Positions 1 through 11,345 of a stretch of 64,000 nucleotides of DNA are shown here, piece after piece. Every line of letters starts with the position of its first letter. Positions within the stretch are counted from its first letter, which is position 1. Source of the stretch: Rugalucina vietnamica (Eukaryota > Mollusca > Bivalvia > Lucinida > Lucinidae); NCBI GenBank assembly GCA_964017185.1, contig OZ024871.1:61927226-61991225 (forward strand), given 5' to 3'. The notes beneath the pieces were generated by a model that was not told the origin of the DNA, searched no databases, and worked only from the letters and a program-made list of their open reading frames with translations. The translations under genes were made by a program, and so were the position numbers.

Positions 1-970
1 TGATTTTAAGAATTCGCCGACATGAGAAATTTGCGGTTGGGTAATGAAAATTTTCAAGTTTGAGTTGAAGTCAATTTCAAAGTTTCTTGAAAATATCTAC
101 TATCCAGGTAATAACTAGACGTTTGGAGGGTATGTTAAAACCAGTTTTTGTTTGGAAAGCTAGAACAGAAAAGAAATGCGATAGATTTAGAGCCCCTTTA
201 TGTTAGACCCCAATTCTTGCATGGTGGTCGAACCTTTGAGCAGAATATTTATATAAAAATCCTCTTATAATGTCTGACAACCTAGAACATAGAGATATAC
301 TACTTAGATTCTACATTTTATTGTGAAATTCAATTTAAACACAGATTCAATTTCCAAAATTGTTAAAATATCTTTCATTTGACTTTCAAAAAAGAAGTGC
401 ATTGTAATTGTATGGTGGCCTATAAATGTCATGCCTTTGTTATGGACCAAAATAGTTGCCTTCCTTAAAAAATAAGGAAAAGTATAATTCTTAGTGGTCC
501 TATTCTTGTTTTCATACTATACACTATATCACTTCCTGTCTTTAGTCTTAGGTCATCAAAAAAGCCTTCCTAATCCTCCAAATTCGAATCAATCAACTAT
601 CAAACAGGACTATTCTGTTCCAGTATAACATTCAAGACATTGTCCTGGATGAATCGACACATAATCCATTGGTACACAGGTTGTTGAAGATCATCTTAAG
701 GACAATAAATCTGCTGCATGCTGTACATGGATTTAGAAAAAATTGTGTTAAATATCCAATTCCAAGTGAACAGTGAACATTGTCGGAAATTTATATAACA
801 AACCATCTCATTCTTCAATATGAAGAACATGACACTTGATACAAGTACTTCTGTTTCCATTTCAATATATGTTTACTGTCCACTCATTGTAGCACACTGG
901 TCAATTTTTAAAAAAGCACTGTAATAACTAATAACAATTCAGGATGCACTTCAGCTTTGCCGCCAATCGA

Positions 971-1011
971 TTATAAAATTTTCCAAGGATTGACCTTGCA
1001 GCCAACATGAT
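971..1011 (-). CDS. Candidate terminal coding exon
   Basis: On the minus strand a T-rich tract ending in TTTTTCAG precedes this segment, a good 3' splice site. If entered with one base carried over from the exon at 1574-1681, the frame reads DHVGCKVNPWKIL and stops at TAA (971-973). If entered in phase 0 instead it reads IMLAARSILGKFYNR and runs on to a TAG near 930. A possible AATAAA signal lies downstream on the minus strand near 317-322, giving a 3' UTR of about 650 bases. I do not recognise the peptide in either frame. The splice signal is seen; the gene assignment is inference. Confidence 0.35.
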
Positions 1012-1573
1012 CTGAAAAACAAACAAACAAAAAACATAAAACAATATCAAGAGCCTGAAAACATAAGAATAGCATCCAAAAATGTTTATTCCCTCAAAAC
1101 CCCCATCCTTCTGATTATGAAAATGGGAACTGAAAATTCCTTCAAATTACACTTCCTAATTTACTTTAAAAATAGTTTAATTTTGGAGAAAAATGCAAAT
1201 AATTAAGTTAAAAAATTATGCATAATCCTTCAAATCATTTTGTAAATGATATGCATTAATTCACAGGGATTTCTCTGGGAGGGGCCCTGTGTTAAAATGA
1301 CATACCATTTCTATAAATGGCCTACCATAAATGGGCCTTTTTAAGTACAGTATGTATGAAGTAGAGATCAAAGTTTGGGCAAAAGTACAAATTGCTTTGG
1401 AAAAAGCCCATACTGATTTCAGTTCAGAAATATCCATGCTTCATGTTGTGTCCTTACAATATATGATTCTGATTTATGAAAATAAACCATTAAAAGCTTT
1501 TCAATATGTATAAAAAAAATTCTTGAATTTTAAGAGAGATGCCTCAAAAACAGCCCTGGTCCTAAATTCTTAC

Positions 1574-1681
1574 CTAGTTTCACACTTTTAACCAAATTAT
1601 AGCCTCTATCAGTCCATGTGACATTCGTTTTTAGTTGTTGAATGGGACGATGAACGCCAATTAAACCAACTTTTGAGTCGC
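1574..1681 (-). CDS. Candidate internal coding exon (best exon in window)
   Basis: This 108-base segment has a strong acceptor on the minus strand (TTTCTTTCTAATTTACAG) and a strong donor (G followed by GTAAGAA). Only one of the three frames is open throughout: 2 bases + 35 codons + 1 base. It contains GLIGVHRPIQQLKTN and then TDRGYNLVKSVKL, a balanced residue composition that looks like a folded protein. The other two frames stop after 6 and 23 codons. It fits in phase with the candidate exon at 971-1011 downstream and with that at 1762-1816 upstream, except that the upstream one then has an in-frame TGA as its last full codon. I cannot name the protein family. Confidence 0.45.
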
Positions 1682-1761
1682 CTGTAAATTAGAAAGAAGA
1701 AAATATATACAAAAAGATTAGATTTTAATGTAAATGGAGTCCATCAATTTATGACCATTAC

Positions 1762-1816
1762 CTCAGGAGTTGTGAAAAGGTGACTTGCTGAAGGCCACAA
1801 CAAAGGGTGCTTCCAC
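1762..1816 (-). CDS. Candidate internal exon with an in-frame TGA
   Basis: A 55-base minus-strand segment between an acceptor (TTATTGGATCTCAG) and a donor (CCTGAG before GTAATGG). Read in the phase needed by the next exon it gives VEAPFVVAFSKSPFHNS and then TGA, followed by one base. All three frames are nearly open, so the frame is not decided. The TGA could be a nonsense change in a decaying gene, a sign that this is not an exon, or a recoded codon; nothing seen favours recoding. Supported only by splice signals and phase compatibility. Confidence 0.25.
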
Positions 1817-2074
1817 CTGAGATCCAATAAATCCCGCATAGGTGTATGAATGGTATTTATTAGAAAAATGTGGTTTCGGCTAGATTGTCACGGCTGTAAT
1901 TAATAAAGTTTAAAAGCTGACATTTGATTTTTTTCTTCACAAAGCAGTAGCTCAATATACCAATTGTAAGACAGTGTCAAATCTTATTTCTGGAGAAAAG
2001 AACATGATCAGCGCAAATCTTCTACAATGTTTGTGACAAATTTAATGGTTTTCACCTTTTTTTTATGGCTGAGG

Positions 2075-2170
2075 CTATCCGCACGACGGTCGTGCCGATA
2101 AGCGGCGTTATCCGCACGACGGTCGTGCCGATAAGCGGCGTTATCGGCCCGACTGTCGTGCGGATAGCCA
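2075..2170. repeat. GC-rich palindromic tandem array, copy 1
   Basis: In an AT-rich setting this 96-bp block is GC-rich. It holds two tandem 33-bp units (2077-2109, 2110-2142), each with a perfect dyad GCACGACGGTCGTGC, then a partial inverted unit. The whole block is bounded by GGCTATCCGCACGAC and its reverse complement, so it could fold into a long hairpin or several small ones. No coding potential. The family is not recognised. Confidence 0.75.
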
Positions 2171-2294
2171 ATGCTACAGGTATTGGCTATCGGCATGTGT
2201 AATATTCTGTTTCAGTTTTGAAGCCAGTGTAATATATTTTTCAACTCAGAATGAATCAATTTCTAAACACATTTAACCTTTGGATATCGATTTC

Positions 2295-2379
2295 CCTGTC
2301 GTGCGGATAACGCCGCTTATCCGCACGACGGTCGTGCCGATAAGCGGCGTTATCCGCACGACCGTCGTGCGGATAGCCA
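2295..2379. repeat. GC-rich palindromic tandem array, copy 2
   Basis: Second copy of the palindromic unit seen at 2075-2170, about 125 bp away. It carries the same ATAAGCGGCGTTATCC spacer in both orientations and ends in the same GTCGTGCGGATAGCC terminus. The sequence between the two arrays is ordinary AT-rich DNA. Confidence 0.75.
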
Positions 2380-2514
2380 GTGTCTTTTTTTATATAAAAA
2401 TCAACAGATTTGGGTAAAAATGAAGGGGAAAACTCCAATTTCTTTCAAGTAGTATAAATTTTGACCAAACATGATAAAAACATCTAATTATGCACCAGTC
2501 ATTTGTAACCGCTG

Positions 2515-2700
2515 CTTCCCCACCTAAAGGGAAGAGCGGGGATTAAGACTTCACAGTTTTCAGGTCCTTGCTAGAAGCCCCACTGCCAGGTGGCAAACTG
2601 GAGGTATAAAATTTGCTCTTTACCATGCACTTCGCAAGGATCGAACCTTATGGAGTCCAACACTCTACCATTGTGCCAGTTATTAATTGGACTGAATAAA
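2515..2700 (-). repeat. tRNA-like SINE head or tRNA pseudogene
   Basis: On the minus strand there is an A-box-like TGGCACAATGGTAGAGTG followed about 13 bases later by a B-box-like GGTTCGATCC. The spacing is shorter than in a working tRNA, and no acceptor stem closes around it. It is best read as a degraded tRNA-derived SINE head or tRNA pseudogene. An A-rich run lies at 2700-2711. Confidence 0.4.
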
Positions 2701-3480
2701 AAAAAAAAAAGGATTGCCGTATTGACCACCATACATTCTTTACATTTACAAATTTTACAACACTGTCAATTGATCGTAAACAATGGCTTTGGATATATCT
2801 TCGAAATTCGAGTTGAAGGTTTAGTCATTCGATCTAAGTATCTACCAAATATGCAAAAAAGAAGTAAAAGGCACAAGTTTGCAATAATAATTACCTCGAT
2901 CGCTCTTTGCTAGTCCTGTGAAAGTGCTAAAATCCTGTTCAAATTACTGTCAAAACATGGCCTCCCATTTTTGGACCTAACATCGTCGAGAGAGGTTGTG
3001 CACCTACGCCTGAGAAAGTAGTGCTATTCTGATTATTTTACTTGATAATGTTTATTTTATGATGCGAATAACGCATATATTATTTAAATTTATGTAGACT
3101 TTCAATCCATAATAGATTATTTTTTGAAAATATAAAAATAAACAATATTTTAACCAAAATAAGTCAATTATGACTAAATGCCGGTACTGTATTGCGGACA
3201 ACTCGGTCACCTGAGGTGATGATCAGAAATTGATCGACTCAGTATCTGAAGACGATAACTTACCGCAACAAACTACACCCACGGATATGTACGTTGAAGG
3301 ACAGACTGTACACCATACTCACCATTGTCGTGTTAAGGCAAAAAAAGAGGTAGAGATCACACCAAAAGTATTTTGGGCTATAATTTATATTCAAAGCATA
3401 ACACAGTCATATGACATGTGTCGTGACAGACTGGTGGTGGGAGTCTGTAATTAGATGCCTAAGAAGAGCCGAGAGGGAGT

Positions 3481-3484
<4 letters not shown>

Positions 3485-3511
<27 letters not shown>
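3485..3511. repeat. Poly(A) tract
   Basis: An uninterrupted run of A of about 27 bases. No element body ending in it was recognised. Confidence 0.9.
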
Positions 3512-3513
<2 letters not shown>

Positions 3514-3660
3514 CTTACCGAAATCCCGAAAACACCGTAGTCACCACTGAAAACACCCGAAACAATATTATTGAGGTCTTTGATGTTTGCAATTTTTAAT
3601 GTTTATATAATTTCTGCTCTCAATTTATGCAATCGTCACGACGGCCAGACCCATCAGTCA

Positions 3661-3753
3661 ATGCCAACCGAAGTCATCGCCGTGAAAACACGAAAATCAA
3701 TAAGATTTTACGATTTTGTGGAATTGAATGGCTTATCTTTCCTGGGCATACAG
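3661..3753 (+). CDS. Candidate first coding exon
   Basis: An ATG at 3661 opens 31 codons (start MPTEVIAVKTRKSIRFYDF) and ends in CAG before GTATAT, a usable donor. The same frame is open back to an ATG at 3571, so the start is uncertain. On the minus strand a strong donor (GTAAGT) lies at 3516-3517, so this exon and a minus-strand transcript could diverge from about 3.5-3.65 kb. Protein unknown, no membrane segment. Chance occurrence of such a frame plus donor in 64 kb is likely. Confidence 0.2.
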
Positions 3754-3759
3754 GTATAT

Positions 3760-5620
3760 AGAATTTAATTGTAACTTCGCGAGTGCCTGATTTCAGTCAT
3801 TGATCATTCAAATTTAAACAAATTGTTTCATAAAAAAAAAAAAAAAAAATATTTAAATGTATCCTACATTATCCGCCATGCATCTTTGTAAGAATTGGGT
3901 GCAGGAAAATGCTAATAATAGCTGCAAATGTGGAAATACCTTATACATTATATTTTTTCATATGTACAGTGTTTGATTTTTTTTTGTTCATTAATCATTC
4001 TTTTGTCATTCTAAGTATATTTTCGGATATGTACTAGACAAATATGTTCATAAATATCAAAAGTTATTTTCTGCAAAAACTTGTAATTTTATATTCATCT
4101 ATAACTTTGGATGTTGTTAATTGGCAAGTACATTGTAAGTACTTGTACAGTTTTAAACACATTCCGTTGGCATACAACAACATTAGCATTTAAAGTATTT
4201 CATACAGTGTGATTTTCTCATTTTTCGTATTAAATTTCTGATAAAAGGAATGATACCTCATATCTTATTTGTGCTTTTTGTAGTTTTTCATATATATTTC
4301 AACGCGTCTTAAAATGATAGGCATATCTATCAAAAATATTATCTGTTATAAAATGTTGTTTTAAACGCCCTTTGATTGACATTTTGTTGCTTGTTGATTA
4401 TCCAGTCAGTAGTGTACGTCTATATGCTGTTAATTAGATTAGCTATATTACAACTTAGCACGTGTACGTCTATGTATTTACTGTGCATTATCAATAATTG
4501 CAGTAGTATCATAAAATTAAAAAAGATTGAATAAATATCATTTTTGTTCTTTCTCTTCCTTAGTATTTTCACTCTTTTGTTTGCTAAGCGTAATTCAACG
4601 CACACAAAAATGTACAAAAGGTCATGTAGGCATTGATTAGGAAAAAAAAGCAATCATAAACAAATTCCCACTCCAAAAACCGAGGTGGGAAAAAGAAATA
4701 AATTCCCACAAGCTCACTCAATCTTGAATATTACCATTCTATACCCTTCAATAGAATAAGTTATAAGTAAATAATATAAAGTAAGTATAGAAAAATGCTT
4801 CCGATGTATCATTGACATTTTTATTAAAGTTTATAATTAACTGCACCCGATGTCTCTGTTATATTTTTTAACGATTTATCTTAATTTACATTATAGTAGT
4901 TACTATAAAATGAAATATTTTAATACATGCCTTTTATGTGGTGTAATTCTACATTATTGTTTTTACACCCAGATTTATTGTAGAACTGTGCGTTTTAAAT
5001 TGCAAATGATTCTTTTCTTTTTATATATCAAAATGCATATATTTTAAGTACGTTTATCTAAATTAACTATTAAAATAAATTATGTGTTTTATTACTTTAA
5101 TGTGTATTTATGTGTTTGTGTGTGTTGATTTTACGAAAAAACATCAATCACTCAATCAAGTATATCTATGAATTATTTTGCGCCATTACAAAATAAAAAG
5201 TTACAAGTAGGCAAAGATCAGGAAAAGTTTAGCAATTCAAATGCTTTAGATCTTTAGTAATTTATTAATGAGCCTAATCCATGATTTTGCGGTGATTTCA
5301 GTGATATAAGTGGTGTTTCCGTCTGTCTGTCTTGAATAATATAGAAAACATTTGAAATAGTATATAAAGATCGAAAATCAGCAAATTAAGTCAATTTGTT
5401 TAATATTGAAGTTGATTTTGTTGTTGTTGTGATATCGATAGGATGAACAATTGTAAATAGTAAATTTAGATATCAGTTTAACTTGTTACATCCCCAAAAA
5501 GACATTTATATACATGTATATCGGAATGGGCTGACATTGTTTATTTTGTTGGTGATTCCGGCGATTTCAGTGGTGTTTTTGGTAATTCCGGTAGTGGGTT
5601 AGGTGATTTTATCGTGTTGC
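3760..5620. other. No gene recognised; AT-rich with R1 scraps
   Basis: AT-rich, with A runs near 3832-3850. Short fragments related to repeat R1 occur at about 4640-4710 (TTCCCACTCC, CCGAGGTGGG) and 5195-5225 (AGTAGGCAAAGATCAGG). Nothing else recognised. Confidence 0.5.
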
Positions 5621-5631
5621 AAAAAAAAAAA

Positions 5632-5682
<51 letters not shown>

Positions 5683-5722
5683 AATAAATAAATAAATGAA
5701 AATTAAATAATAATAATAATAC
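5621..5722. repeat. Poly(A)/(AAT)n/(AAAT)n compound microsatellite
   Basis: An A run is followed by about 14 AAT units, then AAAT units and a second short AAT block. The minus-strand open frame here is only the repeat and its flanks. Confidence 0.9.
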
Positions 5723-5724
5723 AG

Positions 5725-7045
5725 CAAATATGTTTAAGGGGTCTGGTGAGGTAATATCCTTACTTGGTGTGAAAAGAAGGTTCGCCGATAATGGCGGTCT
5801 AATTTGGATAAGTACAGAAATGCACCGTGGTGGAAAATAATTCATTAAAATATTCAATGGTCTTAAAACATCTTAGTTTTAATTTTTATGTAATTTGAGC
5901 TCAAAAGTATATTTTACACCGTGTGTTGGTGTCTCGCTAAGACAACGGCGGAACAGAAACGACGGTTGAACGAATAGCCCCCAAAAATGGCGTATTAATA
6001 TTGAAAAACAACATGTAAACAGAATTATCGGAATTTGTCCATTTCGCATAGCTGACAGCTTCTCAAACCCAGATTCAGACTAAAATTCATACAGAGAATC
6101 TTGCACTTTCGCCAGGTACATTTCGATTTTCTTGTATCGAGACAAAAGTTGATAAAACCTGCCTAAAATGACTCAAACGCAATGTTTACATTTTTTTATG
6201 AATGGGGAAATCGGCCATTTCTGAACACGAGGTTTTGAAGGAAAAAAAATTCTTTGTCACAACTTTTCATATAGAATTACAGCGTTCTGGGATAAACCAC
6301 TCTTGCATCTAGGTAGTTCAAATGGTCGCCCGTGTCGTTCACTCGTTGAGAAATTTCTAACACATTGGTGATATGTCAAATTTGGGGTCTAACAAAAACG
6401 CTCTTTTTTCTAAGTTTTTTCTCCAAGTAGGCATTTTTTTAATATATACCTCTTCCCTGCAATATGGGAATACAAATTGGTTTTGAACATGCACAAAAAT
6501 TTCAGTAATTATGGTTAAATTTACAAAAAAACTACGAAAAACAAAAACAGGTACCCCACCCACTCATGTCAATATTGTCAAATCCTTAATATGCGATAGA
6601 GGTCTTTGACAGCTTAACTTCTCAAACAGGGCTATCGGTATCATAAACTTCGTAAAGATTTTCGAAATTGAATCGACGCCATTTTGAATTATTAACTAAA
6701 TTTTGGCAACATGGAGCCAAACATAATTACTGTAATTAAAAACGGTAATCGGTGTCCCAGGAAAAGTGGTTTATCTTCATTTGTACATGCCTCTCTGTAG
6801 TGTTCGTTGCATTTTGTTTTGGTTGAAACTTAGCCGGATGGCTACCTTGTTGGGAAAGAGCTAGTCAGTCTGCTCTTCGTGTGTGTTGTCGGGAAAAATG
6901 TTTTGTTGTCGGCGAGGCGGTTCTAACGTGTACCCACAATCTATGTTTTGAGCAAAATTAAGAAAAATATGAAAACTTTTCAGTAGAAAAATTTCAGTTT
7001 TTACAATTTAAGAAAAATCTGTTTATTACATGGGCGTGTTTTCGT
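5725..7045. other. No gene recognised
   Basis: AT-rich sequence without a supported exon. A 24-bp segment (TTTGGCAACATGGAGCCAAA) at about 6703-6724 recurs at about 9009-9030, a small dispersed repeat. Confidence 0.4.
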
Positions 7046-7049
7046 TATG

Positions 7050-7500
7050 ATGAATCAAAAACGAGGACTCACAGATTCAGTAAGCTGCCTGACGACGGAG
7101 ATCCCTGGGCGCCCAATATCTTACTGAAAATCTGGAGCAAAAAAAAAATGGAGCCCCGATGAGCCAAGCAACAGACATGAAGATCCGGCTTAAATGAATA
7201 GCTTTAATTCGGGACCATCATAGAGTCTGAGGGCCGACCCACCGGCGTGCAGTTAAAGAAAGCAACATAGTTATCAACCATGTTTTGGTTAAAACTTAAG
7301 CATGCAGACTTCGCATAACATTTAAGTTAAATCCTTCAAGTTTGTAACGTATAATGAGTTTTCTAAACTGAAAAGAAAAATCATTCCCTCCGATAAGTTT
7401 CTTAAATCTATAAACCAATTCACCATAAAATTCACGTTCCGAAAGGCCCTCACGTAAAAACATGATTGCAGACTCTAGCGAAACTTTTCTGATCATTCAA
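7050..7500 (-). pseudogene. R1 dispersed repeat with decayed conserved ORF
   Basis: Minus-strand reading from 7496 gives an open frame with EFYGELVYRFKKLIGG and then FQFRKLIIRYKLEGFNLNVM before a stop near 7296. Beyond the stop, coding-like sequence continues with further stops (for example RRWVGPQTL). The same region recurs at about 57215-57545 with better-kept residues (ITRYRHIGYNLNVMRQSAC). I remember similar strings in predicted proteins of bivalves, always in repeats, but cannot check this. The ORF is clearly broken. It may be a domesticated or element-encoded protein of unknown role; it does not look like a reverse transcriptase or transposase core. Confidence 0.5.
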
Positions 7501-7937
7501 TGATGCATTTGAATCATAATTGATGTATGTATACGCAAAGCACTACAATCTCACAAACATCAAACTTTAATATGCGTATAATTTTGAAACAGCCCCCACA
7601 ACTGATGATTTGATTATGAACCAGTATGGTCCCATGAAGAAACGACTCTTTTAAGTAGGAAGATGGTTTACTTAGTTCAATTATATAAACAAAAGTTTTG
7701 ATGATTTATCGACCTTAATATATATTTGCTATAATATGTAAGTAAACAAACGCGTCTGTGAAACTCCATGATTTATTGAAGCTATCGTCTAAGTAAACAT
7801 GTGCACTATTTAACCTCCACTTAATATATACGAGTAAGTAAATGGGAAAGGTATATCCTTTTTGTGCAGCAAAACATTAAAAATTAAGAATGAATGGTCC
7901 AAACGAGGGTGTCATTTGCTTGATTACTTTTCCCGTG

Positions 7938-8135
7938 GACTATCAATAATAATAATGTTTATATGTGGTGAAAGCTTAATCTTTTCTGTTTATATTAATA
8001 TCAAAATCATTGCTCTCTGACGCACGGGTAATGACAGACTATCAATAATAATAATGTTTATATGTGGTGAAAGCTTAATCTTTTCTGTTTATATTAATAT
8101 CAAAATCATTGCTCTCTGACGCACAGGTAATGACA
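7938..8135. repeat. 99-bp tandem duplication
   Basis: Two adjacent copies (7938-8036 and 8037-8135) that differ by one G/A substitution near the end. A short AAT run lies in each. The near identity points to a recent event. Confidence 0.9.
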
Positions 8136-8319
8136 CTGTGTTGTTTTTCAATTAAGTTGCAATATGTTATTTCGATCACAAGTACAGCAAATGCTATAAC
8201 ATTCGCAACAATATATACAAACCCACTTCCACTTTACACATAAACTGGCCATTGATATGAGCAACAGAGAATATTTTTGTTGAATTCATTCGCTTTGACT
8301 TCAAAGAATTATTGCCCCT

Positions 8320-8654
8320 GCTTCGTGACGTCATAATAGTTTGAATATACGCCACTTAAAATCACCGCACGTGCACGTGTTATGCCTTTCAATATTTTCA
8401 TATTTTGCAAATTTAATAGTATGGTGAATATCTCAAGTTTATGGTTATCTTAATTTCATCTGAAATGGTCTAAATGGATATTATCTGTAAATTGCTAAAT
8501 TGGCAATTAAACATTTACGACAGGTTTATGGTGAAGCATGCCCACAGTTTCTATGACAGCTGTCTATCTCTATAGCAATAGATTCCCAGTCAAATTTTCT
8601 GATTGAAAACGTCTAACAAAACGATTATTGAATTTACGAAGAAAATAGATTTTG
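8320..8654 (+). promoter_or_regulatory. Putative promoter and 5' UTR exon
   Basis: A CRE-type palindrome TGACGTCA (8326-8333) is followed by two abutting E-boxes CACGTG (8368-8379). About 280 bases further on is a strong donor, TTTTG before GTGAGT (GT at 8655-8656). This would suit a promoter and noncoding first exon. A possible second 5' UTR exon, 9159-9189, has an excellent acceptor (TTTCTGTTTTAG) and a donor (GCAAG before GTAATG), and leads to the coding exon at 9626. No TATA box or start site can be fixed from sequence alone. Confidence 0.25.
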
Positions 8655-9625
8655 GTGAGTTGTAGTGAGTTTAGCACATGATTACATTGTGGTATGGACA
8701 CCTCTTCAAAAGGAATTTTGTGTTATCTTTCAAAATGTTACTACTCATAAATCAAGTTTTTAGAGAATGAAGAATCCTAACCTTGTATCAATGGAATTAG
8801 CAAAGATCTGCTACAAAGCAGCAGTAACAGTTTGGATCAGTCATAACTGGCCATGAAATTATGAGGCTGAGAAACTTCTATATCGACGTTTCTTAATTAA
8901 ATAAAAATTAAAACTGAGATCCTTTAAGAGCAGTGAACACATTAATGAGAAAGGGCATGGGCCATACCGCGGTTTCGACTATTAACGTCTCGTCAGTGAC
9001 CCTTTAGATTTGGCAACATGGAGCCAAACAGAACCACTGAAATTTTGCACCTTTCAACAGGGTAGTCGATACAAAAACTAGTATTATCTAAACAATTCAT
9101 AACAAATAGGCGCAGTGCTATGTTTACAGCTATCGTAAAAATGTAATTTCTGTTTTAGGCCAGCAACTTTTCGCCTATGAGTTAGCAAGGTAATGAAGAC
9201 TCCGGCATTTTTCTAACCGCTTTAATTTAAATTCTATACTGTATGTTGGCACAAGCTAAAGTACGTGTTTGAGGAGTCATAAAGGTGCCCCGTTTGCAAT
9301 AATTGATTGCATCATCATAAAATGGTTGGGTGATTTAAATATCGCAAAGAACCTAGTATTTATAACAACCAAATAGCTTTCTTTCGGTACAGATCCAGGT
9401 TTAGGAGAAAACGAGTCGATGACAAGAATTAAAGAACACCCCACGTAGCTCAGCTACACCGAAAGGACCATTGACACTTTAGGGCAATATATGCCCTGTT
9501 TTCGAAAGCCCGAAACACCGTTTTAAAACAATATCTACTACACTTTTACACTGAGAAAGGTAGAAGGATGCCTTAAGAACGGATAAAAGGTATCACAGTG
9601 AAACATTCCTCCACATACTATAGAA

Positions 9626-9736
9626 ATGGCTACTGAAGCAGAGTTAGTTGTGAAAAAATTGAAAATAGAAATTGGAATAAGAATCATTTTTGTTGCATGT
9701 CTCTATTCAGTTTCCATTGTGATGAGTTTTAAACAT
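9626..9736 (+). CDS. Candidate first coding exon of a membrane protein
   Basis: ATG at 9626 in a good context (GAAATGG) opens exactly 37 codons and ends in phase 0 before GTAAGTCAG, a near-ideal donor. The N-terminus is MATEAELVVKKLKIEIG, charged and amphipathic, followed by a hydrophobic stretch IIFVACLYSVSIVM that could begin a transmembrane segment or act as a signal anchor. A plausible acceptor (CCTCCACATACTATAG) lies just before the ATG, so upstream 5' UTR exons are possible (8654 and 9159-9189). A downstream exon candidate with a fine acceptor and donor lies at about 12382-12445, but its phase does not match directly, so an exon would be missing. The family is not recognised. Confidence 0.4.
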
Positions 9737-10199
9737 GTAAGTCAGTGTCAAGCGTCTTAGACACCCTAAAATTCAACTAAAATATTCTATTCGTCACATT
9801 CAGTAGGAATCGCCTGGGACAAGTGTACAAATGCAGCAATACGGACAGTCCCGTATTTTCCTCCTCTAATTCGGACAAAATAGGCCATTGGCACTATGAA
9901 AAAATATTTTATTCATCACTATGAATAAAAATATTTTATTCATAAGCTGATTTAATTTCCAGAAAGAGTAAACACTGTAAATAACAACGTTATTGCAAGT
10001 TCTATGGTAGATAACACGTCACTTTGCTACTGTCAAGAACAAATTATTTGGCGTTGGCAACGCCAAGCAAGCCATATCCACCACCTTATGCGCATGTACC
10101 ATTGTTGTTGCCAGTACCCTTGCCGCGGAATATTGGAAATACATACGGAATACCTTGTATTTTTTTTTTCGTAACAAATGTACATCTGTAATCCCATAA

Positions 10200-10340
10200 T
10201 TCATACGGGAAAATTGTAACGTGAGGTCACATGATTGCAACGTCATTGAAACGTTAGGTCACATGACAGCATATGACGTCAAATGTGAGATGAAAGAATG
10301 ACGTCAAACGTCTTGAGAATGACGTAGAATGTCACGCGTT
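10200..10340. promoter_or_regulatory. CRE-like motif cluster
   Basis: TGACGTCA occurs at 10274-10281 and 10299-10306, with related half sites (TGACGTAG, AACGTCATT, GGTCACATGA) around them in a loosely repeated pattern. It may be a small degenerate tandem repeat rather than an enhancer. Confidence 0.3.
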
Positions 10341-10969
10341 TAAAATGATACGTGGCACGCCAATTAGCAAATGGGGTTGTGCATTTAGAGGGTTTTCTGG
10401 CCTACCTAAAAGCGAAAAAAAAAAGTTGCTGTACAGCATTTTATCTTACATGTTTAAATAGATAATTGATGCAAGTGTTTTGATCTAATATTGATTTGAC
10501 ATTGATGGTTGCTATGGCAACTCATAATGGCCGCCAGTATTGGCTAAAGCAGGAATTTTGCCAATTTGGACCAGAAAGTAGTGGTTTAACAGAAAAGTTT
10601 ACATAGACCCCAGAAATACAACAGGATTTTTGTGTGTTGTGGAGAAATACATAGTTCCATGGCAACTTGTATTGTATCTTGTGATTCTGGCCTATTTAGG
10701 CTAGCCCTTCTTTGCTACAAGGCACCAGGGAAAATGCAAGTTCTGGATACTACGCAACAAATGACCAAACTATTGCTACAATTAAAAATAAATAAATAAT
10801 AAAAAACAAATCATGTAGATTCCAAACCATAACCCAGTCACGTCATGCGATTGTGCCAGATTGCCAACCACAATGAGTTTTGAATATGGAGGTTTATCTA
10901 AAAAATCCAATGCAACTTCTAACATATATCCCAACTCACTAAACATGGTAGCATGTTAAAGCTTATGCT

Positions 10970-11345
10970 CATGCCTTTTTTCCCAAAGGCAACTTGTGTA
11001 AATTTTCTAATTTACATATTCATATAATTTGCAAATTCATGAATATTGATAAAATCAGAATAGAAAATATGTTAATAAAAAACTTTTAACATACTGACTT
11101 TAGTTACAAAGCTACATTGTAGCATGTTGTAGTTAAGCAATACAACTTGACATGTAGATCCCTATATGAAAATTTGCCCAATGGCATATTTATAGAAACA
11201 TAAGAAATTGAAAGAAAAGTCGATCCAATTCTTAAATTAACTAATTTCAGTTACAAATTATAACTGTGGCTTGTGTTGTCCATTAGTTATACAATTTTAG
11301 TTTTAATAACCTACTATGACGCAATATGAAAAATTATCTAAAATG
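10970..11345. repeat. Degenerate ~175-bp tandem repeats, block 1
   Basis: Two diverged units share the motifs GCATGTTGT, AATACAATTTTGAC-like text, ATATGAAAATT and ATTCATGAATATTGAT, and begin after a TTTCAGTTACAAA-like lead. The same unit recurs at about 11585-11660 and 13060-13380. It resembles the decayed core of a tandem-core element, without recognised ends. Confidence 0.5.

Noticed and set aside
1762-1816. Selenocysteine codon at the TGA
   Set aside because: No SECIS element or known selenoprotein context was seen; a wrong exon or a nonsense change is simpler.
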